Shown here one piece after another: positions 26,301 through 36,267 of a DNA stretch of 64,000 nucleotides. The position numbers and the translations under genes were made by a program. Positions within the stretch are counted from its first letter, which is position 1. The number at the start of each line of letters is the position of its first letter. The notes below the pieces were generated by a model, which saw only the letters and a list, made by a program, of their open reading frames with translations, did not search any database and was not told the origin of the DNA. Source of the DNA: Acidobacteriota bacterium (GTDB lineage: Bacteria > Acidobacteriota > Vicinamibacteria > Vicinamibacterales > UBA8438); NCBI GenBank assembly GCA_009861545.1, contig VXME01000135.1, forward strand, positions 44,356 through 108,355, read 5' to 3'.

Positions 26301-26561
26301 AGTGCGGTTGCTGGCTTCCAGCGTCGATCCGTCGGGCTGGGTCAGCCGTTGCAGTGCGGCGTCGACCGCGTCGGGTGGGCAGGATGGGTTCAGTCGGACC
26401 AGCGCGCCGTGCAGGACGCCCGGAAGAACGACGTCGGCGTACGTCCGGCGGACGGATTCCGAACCCGGGGGGGTATCCGGACCGGAAACGATCGCGTAGC
26501 CGAGTGCGCGAAACCAGTCGAGGGCCGCTTCCTCGACGAGCGACTCCGTGAAGGATGGCAT
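23370..26561 (-). CDS. hsdR: Type I restriction enzyme R subunit (HsdR), orphan
   Basis: A 1063-aa DNA translocase-nuclease. The N-terminal PD-(D/E)xK site is intact: Asp143 in RRPDIVLF, then Glu157 and Lys159 in GVIELKN, and QLQNY downstream. The helicase core has Walker A TPGTGKS (332-338), [11 protein letters not shown], a DEVH box in [12 protein letters not shown] (most HsdR have DEAH), GFTGAPI and later [21 protein letters not shown] and QAIARVNR. A Gly/Pro-rich insertion at residues 285-325 precedes the helicase. In a normal system HsdM and HsdS supply methylation and specificity; neither is in the window. It starts 4 bp after the DUF4276 gene and is the last of three coupled genes, in DNA visibly less GC-rich than its surroundings. 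Confidence 0.93.
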   Translation of the reverse strand: MPSFTESLVEEAALDWFRALGYAIVSGPDTPPGSESVRRTYADVVLPGVLHGALVRLNPSCPPDAVDAALQRLTQPDGSTLEASNRTLHRLLVNGVPVRYRTANGSIRNALAQVLDFETPGNNDWMAVSQFTVIENLHTRRPDIVLFVNGLPLGVIELKNAADENVTAWTAWRQLQNYRKALPTLLAFNEVLAVSDGVRSLVGTLTAERDGFRPWRTIGGEELAPAFLTELQVLIEGVFEPRRFLDLIRDFIVFDDGGGAVVKRVAGYHQFHAVRAAVRETLRAAGPPQAGPGTVEHSEPAAADFEGRGGYQSGRGATGRVGDRRIGIVWHTPGTGKSLTMAFYAGCISREPAMANPTIVVLTDRNDSDGQLFNTFARCRDLLRQPPKLAQNRADLRRRLAVESGGVIFTPAWKLFPDAGNAQHRALSERRNIVVIADEVHSGQYDLVGGATHMRDALPNASFIGFTGAPIGQRDAHSRAVFGEYTSIYDIQRAIDDCATIPIYYENRLARLAVPQREQAATGRDFEEASARESVEPGEPPRTKRAQPEGIAGAERRVALARDIVAHFEQRIEALAGKAMIVCRSRRMCIDLYREIIRRRPAWRHIDDKGNIEIVITGTASDPPDWHAHIRGRAEHETLAKRFRDANDPLVMVLVCDMWLTGFDVPCLHTMYVDKPMRGRHLMQAIARVNRVFKDKPGGLIVDYVGLAHELKRARATYAESGGSGATVLEQSEAAAVLLEKYDVCVGLFQGFDRSAWATGTAAERLRLLPDAQEHILAQGTDTNDSGNGHGLNRPSGKEHFLRAARELSRAYALSVPHQHALRIRDDVGFFQAVAAALHKRAPGDAQPAEDMDPAVRPILSRAVTSEGMADLFATAGLDKPDASILSDDFLTRVRGMRQRNLAVDLLRKLLQGELVSRRPRNVVRSRFFAEKLESSIRDYRSRAITVAQVIEELIQLAREMRQAQGRGDKLRLSDDELAFYDALDADDSAVRVLGNETLQTMVRELVETVHGNVENDWMLRESVRVHLQTLVKRILRRHGYPTERQERAARAVLEQAENLFGG

Positions 26562-26565
26562 GCCG

Positions 26566-27258
26566 TCACTCCGCTCTCGCGAGCGGCGGAAGACCCTCGA
26601 CGTGGTCCAGCCATTCCCTGAAATGGCGGCACTCCGCGCGGATGCACTCGATGCCGATACGGGCCGACACGGCGGCGCCGTGAAGCACCTTCTTGTATTT
26701 CCTCGAATGCAGGACGGTTGTCAGACGGGCCGCAGGATGCGTGTTGCGGCCGTGGTTGATATGTTCCGGGGTTGCGGCCGATCGCCGGGCGTCCCGTAGC
26801 TTGCCGATGTACCGCTGCCAGTCGGGTTCTACTTCGGCAAACCTCGCGACGTCGGAAAAGAGAAGTGATTCGAACTCGTACGGCTGGATGTGCGGAACGA
26901 ATCGTTGCGGGCGACACCCGGCTTCGTCGACGACGGCCTGACCGAACTCCCTCTCGATAGCGATGGCGCGTTCGATCGGGTCCGTCAGCCCGGCAGCGGC
27001 GGCGTTTCCCGGGAAGTCGGCCGTAAGACCGTACAGGTCGAACAGCGTGGTGACGTAGGTGTCGCCGCGCTCGCGCAGCGTATTGCGCAGATAGCGCAGG
27101 ACGCGGCCACGGGTCAGCGCTCCACCCTTTGCCCGGGGAGACGTAGGAATGATCCTGGGATCGACGAAGACCCGCCGTTGGCCGAAGAACGGCGCCAGCA
27201 CCTCCCCCACGAAGGCCTGTTCCGTCTGCCCCTCGCAGACGATGGTCACCTCGATCAT
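26566..27258 (-). CDS. DUF4276 family protein (TOPRIM-like nuclease candidate)
   Basis: A 230-aa protein. The start is fixed at the ATG at 27258 because it overlaps the stop of the upstream ATPase in an ATGA. Conserved acidic positions are Glu9 in VCEGQTE, Asp74 in TLFDLYG and the pair in [12 protein letters not shown] (123-134), a pattern like the metal-binding acids of TOPRIM folds, which occur in OLD-family nucleases. Pairs of an AAA ATPase and a DUF4276 protein occur in bacterial defence neighbourhoods. By analogy it would be the effector nuclease gated by the ATPase. That role is inference. Confidence 0.8.
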   Translation of the reverse strand: MIEVTIVCEGQTEQAFVGEVLAPFFGQRRVFVDPRIIPTSPRAKGGALTRGRVLRYLRNTLRERGDTYVTTLFDLYGLTADFPGNAAAAGLTDPIERAIAIEREFGQAVVDEAGCRPQRFVPHIQPYEFESLLFSDVARFAEVEPDWQRYIGKLRDARRSAATPEHINHGRNTHPAARLTTVLHSRKYKKVLHGAAVSARIGIECIRAECRHFREWLDHVEGLPPLARAE

Positions 27259-28331
27259 CGCGCCGGTCTCCCGCCGAGGATATTCATCTTCCACAGGTCG
27301 CCCAGCGCATAGTCCTCCAGCCAGTCCCGGAGGCGATCCGGGTCCGGGCGTTCGAACACGGACTCTCCGTCGCGCCGGCTGACGACCACGATGTCTTTCG
27401 GTTGGAGCTCGCTGATCAAGTCGACCGACTGCGTCGAGACGATGACCTGGTGGTCCTCGCTTGCCTGCTGCAGCAGCGCGCCGAGGAGGCTTACCGCGTA
27501 CGGGTGCAGCCCCAGCTCCGGCTCATCGATAAGCAGGGTCTTGGGCCGCAATTGATTCGGCTGAAGCAGCAGCGTCGCGAGGCAGATGAAGCGGAGGGTT
27601 CCGTCGGAAAGTTGTCGAGGGCCGAGCACCGTGTCAGGGTCGCCGGACTCGGACCACTCCAGGTCGATGGCTTCTTCCGGGCTCTGGCGATACACGAAGT
27701 CACCGAAAAACGGCGCCGCCAGACGGATAGTGTCCACGATGCGGCGATATGCTGCCGAGTGTCGCTCGCGGAGCCGCCGCAGGAACGGCGCGAGGTTGCT
27801 CGCGTCCGGCTTCAGCCTCGCGTTGTCGCGCACGGCCTGGCCATGCCGGACCGCCGCGGACGGGCTCGTGTCGTGAAAATGATAGACGCGCCAACCGGCA
27901 ACGGCGGGCCGGACGTAGATTGCGAAGGAGTCGTCGGCATCGGGCAAGCCCGCTTCCTCCTGTCCGTTGCTTCCCAGCGAACGCCGCGAGTCAGTCACGT
28001 CGCCGAAGAACAACGTCGCTTCGTCGGCAAAGACCAATCCGTCGGCCGCGGGAGCGAGCGAGAATTCGTATCCGTTTCGGTCGAAGACGAATTGCGCCTT
28101 CATCGTCTTCGTGCGCTTTCGTCCGCCGAACAACAACGCATTGGGGCCGTCCTGCTCCCGAACGAATAGCCGCAGCGACCGGTTCATCAGTCGCGCCAGC
28201 ATCTGGAACAGGGCGATGAAGTTGCTCTTTCCGGCTCCGTTGGCGCCGATAAGGACGTTGAGGTCGCGGAGTTCGAAGTCTTCCAGCGAGCGGATCGACT
28301 TGAAGCCGCGGATCGTGAGACGCTTCAACAT
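27255..28331 (-). CDS. AAA/SMC-like ATPase (AAA_21 type) of a candidate defence unit
   Basis: A 358-aa ATPase with the ABC/SMC-type layout: MLKRLTIRGFKSIRSLEDFEL at the start, Walker A GANGAGKSN (29-37), signature QLSDGTLR (240-247), Walker B TLLIDEPELGLHP (265-277) and a D-loop/H-loop region (IVSTQSVDLI). The insertion between Walker A and the signature is long, as in OLD and RloA-like sensors. It is the first gene of the cassette and couples to DUF4276 by a 4-bp overlap. In PARIS and OLD-type systems a comparable ATPase senses phage components and releases a TOPRIM nuclease; that comparison is by architecture only. Codon use is less GC-biased than in flanking genes. Confidence 0.88.
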   Translation of the reverse strand: MLKRLTIRGFKSIRSLEDFELRDLNVLIGANGAGKSNFIALFQMLARLMNRSLRLFVREQDGPNALLFGGRKRTKTMKAQFVFDRNGYEFSLAPAADGLVFADEATLFFGDVTDSRRSLGSNGQEEAGLPDADDSFAIYVRPAVAGWRVYHFHDTSPSAAVRHGQAVRDNARLKPDASNLAPFLRRLRERHSAAYRRIVDTIRLAAPFFGDFVYRQSPEEAIDLEWSESGDPDTVLGPRQLSDGTLRFICLATLLLQPNQLRPKTLLIDEPELGLHPYAVSLLGALLQQASEDHQVIVSTQSVDLISELQPKDIVVVSRRDGESVFERPDPDRLRDWLEDYALGDLWKMNILGGRPAR

Positions 28332-28476
28332 GAAGCACCTCGGCGATTCAGGCCCTCGTTCCGCCCACTGCGGGCCTGGGGCGATCCGGGATTGCCGACC
28401 TGGGCGACGAGTCGCCGGGACTCGGGGACCACTCCTTGATGGTAGCAGTGCCCATGCGCGCGCGGCAGGCGCCCTG
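28332..28476. other. 145-bp gap upstream of the candidate defence cassette
   Basis: This gap separates two same-strand operons and must contain the promoter of the AAA ATPase gene and any terminator of... the preceding unit lies on its other side. Short foldbacks are visible (GGCGACGAGTCGCC), but no clear promoter boxes or operator could be identified by eye. Confidence 0.4.
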
Positions 28477-29666
28477 CTACGAGCGGCCGAAGACGATCTT
28501 CTCCTGTCGCAGCAGCCAGGACGTGAGGGTGAGAAAGAGGACCGCCAGCAGCGTCGCGGCGACCGCGGAGGTTACGACGCTCAGGGCCGCGACCGACTCG
28601 CCGCCCATGACGTCGACCAGCAGCAGGTGGTGCGACAGCGCCGGGACCAGCATCATCCAGCCGGTGGACTGCAGCGGGTAGAACTGCACGACGGTGCCGG
28701 GGATGATCGGCACGAAGATCAGCAGGCTGACGTAAGTCTGCGCCTCCTTGAAGCTGCGGGCGAACGTCGCGACGAACATCTGCAGCGCGGATGCGAGCAG
28801 CACCAGCGGGGCGACGGCGACGGCCATCAGCAGGAGCTGGCGCGCGCCCAGGCTGAGCTGCACGCCGAGCTCCTCCAGCGGCACGAAGCGCATCATGAGC
28901 ACGAACATCGCCAGCGTCAGCACGGTGGCGACGAGGCCGAACAGGCAGGTCGCGATCCACTTGCCGGTCGTCAACGCGCCGCGCGACACGGGGTTGACGA
29001 GCAGGGGCTCCAGCGACTGGCGTTCCCGTTCGCCCGCGGTCGTGTCGATGGCCACGTTCATGCCGCCGACGAACGCGACCATGATCAGGAACAGGGGCAG
29101 CATGGCGAAGAAGCGCGCGGCCGACTGCGCCGGCGTCGCCAGGTCCAGGTCGTCCACGCGCACCGCCTGGACGACCGCCGGGCTGACGCCGCGGGCCATC
29201 AGGCGCAGCACCGCCACCCGGTTGCCGTAGGTGCGGAGCAGCGTGCGCACGCGGCCGATGGTCCTGCGCGACGCGTTCCTGGAGCTGTCGTGGACGATGC
29301 GGACCACGGCCGGCTGCACCGATCTGAACTGCTCTCCGTACGCTTCGTCGATGACCAGCACGAGGTCGACGTCGCCGGCGCGCACCGCGGCTTCGGGGTC
29401 GGCGGGCGGCTCCTGGACGACGACGCCGCGCTCCTCCAGCCAGACGATCAGGTTGGGAGCGTGCTCGCGGCCCGCGACCGGCGTCTCCAGAGGCGCGTCG
29501 GAGCTCAACGTCCGGGCCAGCGTGGTGAACATCACCGCAATCATCAGCGGCATGATCAGGGGGTAGAGCAGCGCCGACAGCAACGAGCGCCGGTCGCGCA
29601 GCGCGTCGGTGAGCTCCTTCCGCCCGACCGCGCGCACCTGCCCGGCGAAACCGAGCCGCCGCCCGC

Positions 29667-29670
<4 letters not shown>
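28477..29670 (-). CDS. ABC-2 type transporter permease (NatB-like)
   Basis: A 397-aa inner-membrane permease. The start is set at the GTG at 29670, which overlaps the ATPase stop in a GTGA. Topology is typical of NatB/CcmB-like ABC-2 permeases: one helix near residue 30 (LLSALLYPLIMPLMIAVMF), a periplasmic domain of about 150 residues (NLIVWLEERGVVVQE, RIVHDSSRNASRR), then five C-terminal helices, including FFAMLPLFLIMVAFVGGMNVAID, the coupling segment GERERQSLEPLLVNPVSRGALTTGKW, and a last helix before the RQEKIVFG tail. It pairs with the ATPase at 29667-30398 and probably exports something; NatAB homologues handle sodium or peptide-like molecules, but the substrate cannot be read here. Confidence 0.9.
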
Positions 29671-30394
<724 letters not shown>

Positions 30395-30398
<4 letters not shown>

Positions 30399-31909
30399 GG
30401 ATCCGTCCCCGCCGCGGAGAGCAGAAACGGCGGCCGCCGGATCCGCTCCAGGCAGCTCACGTCGAGGTCCGCCTGGCTGCCGGTCTCGATGAATTCGGCG
30501 ACGACGTCGTCCGCGCAACCCCTGGCAATGACGCCGTGGCCGGCTCCCGGCGCGACGACATGACGCGCGTTGCTCAGCCCGGCCAGCACCTCCTCGCCCC
30601 AGCGCGGCGGCGTCACCGGATCGAGCGCTCCCGACAGCAGCAGGGCGGGAGCGTCCGAGCGGACCGGCTCGAAGTAGGCGGCCGGCAGGTCGGCGGCCGG
30701 CCAGATGGTGCAGGCGCTGGCCGTCATATCGATCAACAGCCGTCCGAGGACGCCGTCCGCGGCCCGGCGCGCGGCGTCTCCGTCGGCGATCTGCGACACG
30801 TCCTCGGCGCAGATGACCGAAAAGAACATGCCCAGGTTGAGAACCTCGCCGGAGTCCAGCAGCGGAACGATCTGGGCCAGGTACGGCGCGAAGTCGCCCT
30901 CCGCGGCGCGGGCGATGGTCCACGGCACGAGGCTCGCCAGGGTCGGGCTGTAGAGCACGCCGCGCAGCCCGCCGGCGAAGCTCGCCCCGGTCAGCGTCAG
31001 CTTCAACGGCCCGCCGGTCCGGGGGTGCATCGTGTCGATCTCGAGCGGACTCGCCTCCAGCTCCGCGATGAGGCGTGCGAAGGTCTGCGCCAGGTCGGGG
31101 AACGCCTCGCGGCAGTTGGCGTCGTCGGCGCAGTCGTCGAACAGGCGGTCGAGCGCGCGGTGGGCGTCCGCGTTGATGCTCAGGGGCAGGCGCATGGAGA
31201 CCGGGGCCAGCCCGTCGAGCACTGCGGTTCGCACTCGCTCCGGGTGGCGGCGCATGTAGACCAGCCCGGCGCGCGTGCCGTAGGAGCCGCCGTAGAGGTT
31301 GAGCGTCTCGTAGCCGAGCGCCGCTCGCACGTCGTCGAGGTCGTCCATGGCGACGGGCGTCGTGTACCGGCGCGGGTCGGCAACGGTCTCCACCTCCGCG
31401 AGGCATTCGCGCAGGTCGTCGAGGGGCAGCGATTCGACCTGCAGCGACTCGCCGAGCTGCTGCTCGTCCACTTCGCTCTCGAAGAACGCGCAGGTCATGC
31501 GGCCCGAGCCGCCCGTGCCGCGCTGGTCGACGAAGACCAGATCGCGCGTCCGGCGCACCTCGGAGAGCAGCGGCAGCATCGGACCCGCCAGCGCGGTGGC
31601 GGCCTGGCCCGGCCCGCCGGCGAGAAAGAAGAGCGGATCCGGCTCCGGGCTGTCGGAGACGGCCGGGATCACGACGATCTTCAGGTCGACCGTCCTGCCG
31701 TCACGCGCCAGGCGGTCCTCGTGGACGGGCAGCGAGCCGCAGCGGGCCGGGACCGAGACGCCGTCCAGGCGGCAGTCTTCGAGATTCAGCTCCGGTTGAG
31801 CGTCCGCGAACGGCGCAACCACCGTCGCGCCCAGCACGACCGTTGCGCCCAGCGCCAACCCGCGCCAAGCCGTCCAGCCGCGCCTCGCCGGCCGCTTCGC
31901 GTAGAGCAT
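30395..31909 (-). CDS. Exported alpha/beta-hydrolase peptidase, family S33 (tripeptidyl/proline aminopeptidase-like)
   Basis: About 504 aa. A basic start and hydrophobic signal (GLALGATVVLGATVVAPFADAQ) lead into an S33 peptidase: FLAGGPGQAA (from residue 96) is the oxyanion motif, VDQRGTGGSG follows, Ser209 lies in YGGSYGTR, Asp in SGALDPVTPP and His in GAGHGVIARGC. The C-terminal TAP-like segment is typical of secreted tripeptidyl aminopeptidases. Several Cys pairs suit a periplasmic location. I use the ATG at 31909, with a TATACT box ending 9 bp upstream and no Shine-Dalgarno site; an upstream ATG at 31960 is possible. Coupling to an ABC exporter suggests processing of a peptide handled by that transporter; this is inferred. 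Confidence 0.88.
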
Positions 31910-32143
31910 GGTCGAGGGAGTATACGCACGGTCGCCGGTTGCGGTTCGGTCGCGTCTCATCGCCCTGAACGCGCCGGAGGATACGGTTGCCGTCGACGTC
32001 GCGGCCTCGAGGATGCTCTATCCTTACGACGCATACGGTCCGCGCGGCGTCGGGAACAGCGGGACGGTCGGCCGGGTCGGGGCGGTATGCTCGCGCGCGG
32101 GATGCACTGCGAGAAGACGAGGGAACACCCGCCGGAGGAGATC

Positions 32144-33649
32144 ATGCGTTCGCAACCCCTTGTATTCGGTCCGGTCGGGGCGCTCCTGGCGGCGGCGACC
32201 ATTGCCGCCGGCAGCGCCGAGGCGGAGAACTGGCCGGCGTGGCGCGGTCCCACCGGCGACGGCGTCAGCACCGAGACGAACCTGCCGGTGGAATGGAACA
32301 CCGAGCGCAACATCGCCTGGAAGCTCCCGATGCCGGCCTGGTCGGGATCCACCCCCATCGTCTGGGGGGACCGGATCTTCCTGAACGTCGCCATCGACGA
32401 CGAAGACATCGAGCTCTGGTGCCTCGACCGCGACACCGGCCAGCCGATCTGGACGCGGCACCTGAGCGGCGGCAACCGCCGGCTCCGCAAGCAGAACATG
32501 TCGTCGCCGTCCCCGGTCACCGACGGCGAGCACGTCTGGGTCATGACCGGCACCGGCATCCTCAAGGCCTTCGACGTCGACGGCAACGAGCTGTGGACGC
32601 GCGACATCCCGGCCTCGTACGGCCGGTTCGGCCTGAACTGGGGCTACGCGTCGTCGCCCCTGCTGCACGGCGGGGCGCTGTTCGTGCAGGTGCTGCACGG
32701 CATGCGGACGGACGACCCCTCCTACGTGCTGCGGATCGACGCGCCGAGCGGCGAGACGGTCTGGCGGGTCGAGCGCCCGTCGCTGGCGGTGCGCGAGTCG
32801 CCGGATGCGTACTCCACCCCCGCCCTGCTGGAGTACGACGGGACGACCGAGATCGTCATCACGGGCGGGGACGCGGTGACCGGACACGATCCCGAGACCG
32901 GCCGGGAGTTGTGGCGGGCCGACGGGCTCAACCCGACGCGGCAGCGCGACTACCGCATCGTGGCGTCGCCGCTGGTGCGCGACGGGGTGATCTACGCGCC
33001 GACGCGGGTCCGGCCGCTGCTGGCGCTGCGGCCCGGCGGGCGAGGCGACGTGCTCGACTCGCATGTCATCTGGTCGACCGACGACGGTCCCGACGTGCCG
33101 ACGCCTGTCACCGACGGCGAGTACTTCTACGTCGTCAACGACCGCGGCATCGTCTACGTGACGGACGCCAAGACGGGCGCGCCGGTCTACGGCCCCGAGC
33201 GGATTCGCCGCGGCACCTACAGCGCGTCGCCGGTGCTGGCCGACGGGAAGATCTACGTCACCAACGAGGGCGGGATGACAACCGTCCTGCGCGACGGACC
33301 GGAGTTCGAGGTGCTGGCCGAGAACGACTTCGACGACTACGTGCTCAGCTCGCCGGCGGTCTCCGAAGGTCAGATCTTCATCCGCACCACCGGACACCTC
33401 TACGCCATCGGGGAGCGCCGTCCGGCGGCGGTCGCGGCGGAGCAGGGCGCCGGCGGGGCGGCCGCGGCGCAGGAAGCGGGCGGCGTCATCGTCGCCGGAC
33501 AAGTCCGGATGGGCGTCGAAGACGAGCGCGAAGCGCCGCCCGTCAGCGAAGAACGGACGTGGCGCGGGTTGGCGATCTCAGTCGGCGCCGCGGCCGTCCT
33601 GGTTGTCTTGGTGGTCGGGGGGCGGAGATGGGGCGCGCGGCGGTCGTGA
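32144..33649 (+). CDS. PQQ-binding-like beta-propeller protein (BamB-like), membrane-anchored
   Basis: A 501-aa protein starting at the ATG at 32144, with GGAGGAG (32134-32140) upstream. A signal peptide (GALLAAATIAAGSAEA) is followed by ENWPAWRGPTGDGVS, the usual opening of the acidobacterial and planctomycete BamB-like family, and by propeller blades with CLDRDTGQPIWTR, GHDPETGRELW and VTDAKTGAPVY. After an Ala/Gly-rich linker the C-terminus has a transmembrane helix (LAISVGAAAVLVVLVVGG) and a short basic tail, so the propeller is anchored facing the periplasm. PQQ binding is uncertain: such propellers often act as scaffolds. It is divergent from the S33 peptidase; TATGCT at 32086-32091 is a possible -10. 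Confidence 0.88.
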   Translation: MRSQPLVFGPVGALLAAATIAAGSAEAENWPAWRGPTGDGVSTETNLPVEWNTERNIAWKLPMPAWSGSTPIVWGDRIFLNVAIDDEDIELWCLDRDTGQPIWTRHLSGGNRRLRKQNMSSPSPVTDGEHVWVMTGTGILKAFDVDGNELWTRDIPASYGRFGLNWGYASSPLLHGGALFVQVLHGMRTDDPSYVLRIDAPSGETVWRVERPSLAVRESPDAYSTPALLEYDGTTEIVITGGDAVTGHDPETGRELWRADGLNPTRQRDYRIVASPLVRDGVIYAPTRVRPLLALRPGGRGDVLDSHVIWSTDDGPDVPTPVTDGEYFYVVNDRGIVYVTDAKTGAPVYGPERIRRGTYSASPVLADGKIYVTNEGGMTTVLRDGPEFEVLAENDFDDYVLSSPAVSEGQIFIRTTGHLYAIGERRPAAVAAEQGAGGAAAAQEAGGVIVAGQVRMGVEDEREAPPVSEERTWRGLAISVGAAAVLVVLVVGGRRWGARRS

Positions 33650-33761
33650 CGCGCGGTCGGCGCGCGTCCGGCGCCGGCGGCCGGTCCGGCCGGCTGGAAG
33701 TAGGATAGGCGGGGAATCGGCGGGAGAGAATCAGCGGAACGCACGTCAGGAGGTGCGCATC

Positions 33762-34823
33762 ATGCAGGCGGAGAGAATCTTGCGGACAGCCAGGATAGTC
33801 GTGGCGGTGGTCGTTGTCGGACTGTGCGGCAGCAGCGCCATCGAGACCTTTCAGCACGCGCGTGCGGTGGACGAGATGGCCGGGGCGGCCCGAGCGCTGC
33901 TCGCGTCGCTCTCCGACGAGCAGGCGGACAGGGCGACCTTCGCGTTCGATTCCGATGAGCGGTCGCGGCACCACTTCATCCCGCCGGAAGTGTTCGAGCG
34001 TCACGGCATGGTTTACGCCGACATGGACTTCGAGCAACGGGTGCACGCACTCGATCTGCTGCGCTCCGGCCTGAGCTACGGCGGCTACCTGACGGCGCAG
34101 CAGATCATGGAGGTCGAGGGGATCCTGGGGGTCCTGGTGGAGGGCGAGGGACGCCGCTTCGCACGCAGTCAGGACGAGTACTGGGTCTCGGTGTTCGGGA
34201 CGCCCGAGGCTGGCGGCACGTGGGGTTGGCGCTGGGAAGGCCATCACCTCTCCCTGCACTACACGATCGTGGACGGGGAGATCACGGTGAGCACGCCCAC
34301 CTTCCTGGGCGCGAACCCGGCGACCGTGCCGTCCGGGCCGCGCCGCGGCATGCGGGCGATGAAGGAGCAGGAGGACACGGCCCGCGCACTGCTGGCCTCG
34401 CTCAACGCGGATCAGCGTGAGGTCGCGATCTTCGACGACGTCGCCCCGACCAACGTCGTGACGGGCGCCGACCTGGTCGTGGATCCGCTCGACCCGATCG
34501 GGATTCCGGCGTCGGCCTTGACTGCCGGGCAGCAGGACCTGCTCATGGCCGTGATCGAGTCGTACGTGGGAATCATGGCCGACGACATCGCGGCGCTGCG
34601 CCGGGCCGCGATCCTGGCCGGCGGCATCGACGATATCCGGTTCGCGTGGGCCGGTCCGACTGAGCGGGGCAAGGTGGCCTACTACCGCGTGCAGGGGCAG
34701 GAGTTCCTCATCGAGTTCGACAACACCCAGGAGGACCCGAACCACATCCACGCGGCGTACCGGGACTTCGACGGCGATCTCGGGCGGGACCTGCTGCGCG
34801 AGCACGTCGCGCGGATGCACTGA
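33762..34823 (+). CDS. Exported DUF3500 family protein
   Basis: A 353-aa protein starting at the ATG at 33762 with AGGAGGT just upstream. It has an N-terminal hydrophobic segment (RIVVAVVVVGLCGSSAIETF) that could be a signal peptide or anchor. The rest matches DUF3500: WGWRWEGHHLSLHYTIVDG, PTFLGANPATVPSGPRRGMR, and the C-terminal YYRVQGQEFLIEFDNTQEDPNHIHAAYRDFDGDLGRDLL. Conserved His and Asp residues suggest a metal or hydrolase site, but no activity is established for the family. Its stop is close to one copy of the intergenic repeat. Confidence 0.88.
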   Translation: MQAERILRTARIVVAVVVVGLCGSSAIETFQHARAVDEMAGAARALLASLSDEQADRATFAFDSDERSRHHFIPPEVFERHGMVYADMDFEQRVHALDLLRSGLSYGGYLTAQQIMEVEGILGVLVEGEGRRFARSQDEYWVSVFGTPEAGGTWGWRWEGHHLSLHYTIVDGEITVSTPTFLGANPATVPSGPRRGMRAMKEQEDTARALLASLNADQREVAIFDDVAPTNVVTGADLVVDPLDPIGIPASALTAGQQDLLMAVIESYVGIMADDIAALRRAAILAGGIDDIRFAWAGPTERGKVAYYRVQGQEFLIEFDNTQEDPNHIHAAYRDFDGDLGRDLLREHVARMH

Positions 34824-34840
34824 TGTTTCCGGGCCGGCGG

Positions 34841-34952
34841 CTAGGAGTCTGCGCCGTAGAACGGCGTAGACTTCTAGTCAGGCCCGGTTGGGCGGCAATC
34901 GGATGCCGCAGCGCGACCGCAGCGGTCGCGTTCGGCGACGATTGTCGGGCTA
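34841..34952 (-). repeat. Dispersed intergenic repeat, copy A (inverted relative to copy B at 39620)
   Basis: Read on the minus strand this element starts TAGCCCGACAATCGTCGCC and matches the element at 39620-39706 over nearly its whole length. Copy A has an extra palindromic block (CGCGACCGC...GCGGTCGCG) missing from the first unit of copy B but present in the second partial unit of B. Its first three bases are the TAG stop of the CoA-transferase gene. Three nested foldbacks are present, including AGTCT..CGCCGT / ACGGCG..AGACT. It fills the gap between convergent genes, so a transcription-termination or REP-like role is likely. Confidence 0.85.
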
Positions 34953-36134
34953 GACCGCGCCGCCGGCCCGGAGTCTCTCGATCTCCGCTGCCGAGTAGCC
35001 CGCCTCGCGCAGCACGGCGTCGGTGTGCTCGCCGAGCAGGGGCGGCGCCGTCTCGATGCGGGCCGGCGTAGCGCTGAGCTCTATCGGCTGACCGATCATC
35101 TGCACGGTGCCGGCCGTCGGGTGCGGGCGCTCCACGACCTTGCCGCGCTCGACGAGTTGCGGATTGGTGCAGACCTCCGCCACGTTGCGGATGCGGCCGC
35201 AGGGGACGCCGGCCGCGCCGAGCAGATCCATCCACTCCTGCACGGTCCGCGCCGCGGTCAGCGCTTCGATGATCGGGATCAGCGCCTCGCGGTGCTCGAC
35301 GCGGGCCGGGGCGGTCGCGAAGCGCGGGTCGTCCCGCAGGTCGGGGCGCTCGACGGCGTCACAGTAGCGTTTCCAGAGCGAGTCGTTCGCAATACCGAGG
35401 TTCATCCAGCCGTCGGCCGCGCGCAGCGTCTGGTACGGCGCCACGGAAGGATGGTCGTTGCCGCGCCGGGTCGGGCTCTCGCCGGAAGCGAAGTAGATGC
35501 CGGTGTTGTAGGTCAACAGTGACGCGACGGCGTCGAGCATCGCCACCCGCACGTGCTGCCCGCGGCCGGTCGTCCGCCGCGCGTACAGAGCCAGCAGGAT
35601 GCCCTGGGCGGCCATCAGGCCCGAAGCGAGATCGGCGATCGAGGTGCCGACGCGCGTCGGCGGGCCGTCCGCCTCTCCGGTGACGTCCATCAGGCCCGCC
35701 TCCCCCTGGACGATCAGGTCGTAGCCGGGCCGCGTGGCGTCGGGACCGCTGTCGCCGAAGCCCGAGATCGAGCAGTAGACCAGCCGCGGATGCGCGGCCG
35801 AGACGGTGTCGTAGCCGAAGCCGAGCCGCGCCAGGGCGCCGGGCCGGAAGTTCTCCACGAGTACGTCGGCCCCGTCCAGCAACCGCCGCAGAATGGCCTT
35901 GCCCTGCTCGTGCTTGAGGTCGATCGTGCAGCTTCGCTTGTTGCGGTTGATCGACAGGAAGTAGGGCGACTCGCCGCCGTGGAAAGGCGGGCCGAAGGCG
36001 CGCGACTCGTCGCCGCGCCCCGGCTCCTCGAGCTTGACGACATCGGCTCCCATGTCGGCCAGGGTCATGGTGCAGAACGGGCCGGCCACGACCCGGCTGA
36101 GATCGACTACGCGGATTCCATCCAGCGGTGACAT
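34950..36134 (-). CDS. CoA-transferase family III (CaiB/BaiF)
   Basis: A 394-aa cytosolic enzyme that moves CoA between carboxylic acids. The N-terminus (GIRVVDLSRVVAGPFCTMTLADMGADVVKLE) and NRNKRSCTIDLKHEQG are class III hallmarks, and Asp139 in RPGYDLIVQGEAG is the catalytic Asp that forms the acyl anhydride. C-terminal GVPCGRIRNVAEV and PPLLGEHTDAVLREAGYS complete the fold. Length is normal. The physiological acid is not evident; such enzymes serve carnitine, formyl-CoA, bile acid or alkylsuccinate metabolism. The TAG stop is the edge of repeat copy A. Confidence 0.92.
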   Translation of the reverse strand: MSPLDGIRVVDLSRVVAGPFCTMTLADMGADVVKLEEPGRGDESRAFGPPFHGGESPYFLSINRNKRSCTIDLKHEQGKAILRRLLDGADVLVENFRPGALARLGFGYDTVSAAHPRLVYCSISGFGDSGPDATRPGYDLIVQGEAGLMDVTGEADGPPTRVGTSIADLASGLMAAQGILLALYARRTTGRGQHVRVAMLDAVASLLTYNTGIYFASGESPTRRGNDHPSVAPYQTLRAADGWMNLGIANDSLWKRYCDAVERPDLRDDPRFATAPARVEHREALIPIIEALTAARTVQEWMDLLGAAGVPCGRIRNVAEVCTNPQLVERGKVVERPHPTAGTVQMIGQPIELSATPARIETAPPLLGEHTDAVLREAGYSAAEIERLRAGGAV

Positions 36135-36179
36135 CGGCAGAGAGTATCCCCCAGGACGCCCCCCGCGTTCTTGCGCGAC

Positions 36180-36194
36180 TGAGTCGCATTCTCA
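36180..36194. promoter_or_regulatory. Fur-like operator upstream of bacterioferritin
   Basis: TGAGTCGCATTCTCA has the 7-1-7 form of a Fur box, with a right half-site ATTCTCA. Including five bases upstream it matches the site at 37006-37020 as GCRACTGAGWCGCAWTCTCA. It lies 74 bp before the bfr ATG and between divergent genes. Confidence 0.6.
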
Positions 36195-36267
36195 CCCTTG
36201 CGCGGGACCGGGTAGTAGCGTTGAAGAAAGTGCGGGCTTCCGCACGACGACGTCAAGGAGGAGAACC

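Noticed and set aside
23370..26561. HsdR read as a complete type I restriction-modification locus
   Set aside because: No methyltransferase (N6-adenine NPPF/Y motif) or specificity subunit frame is present within the window on either side.
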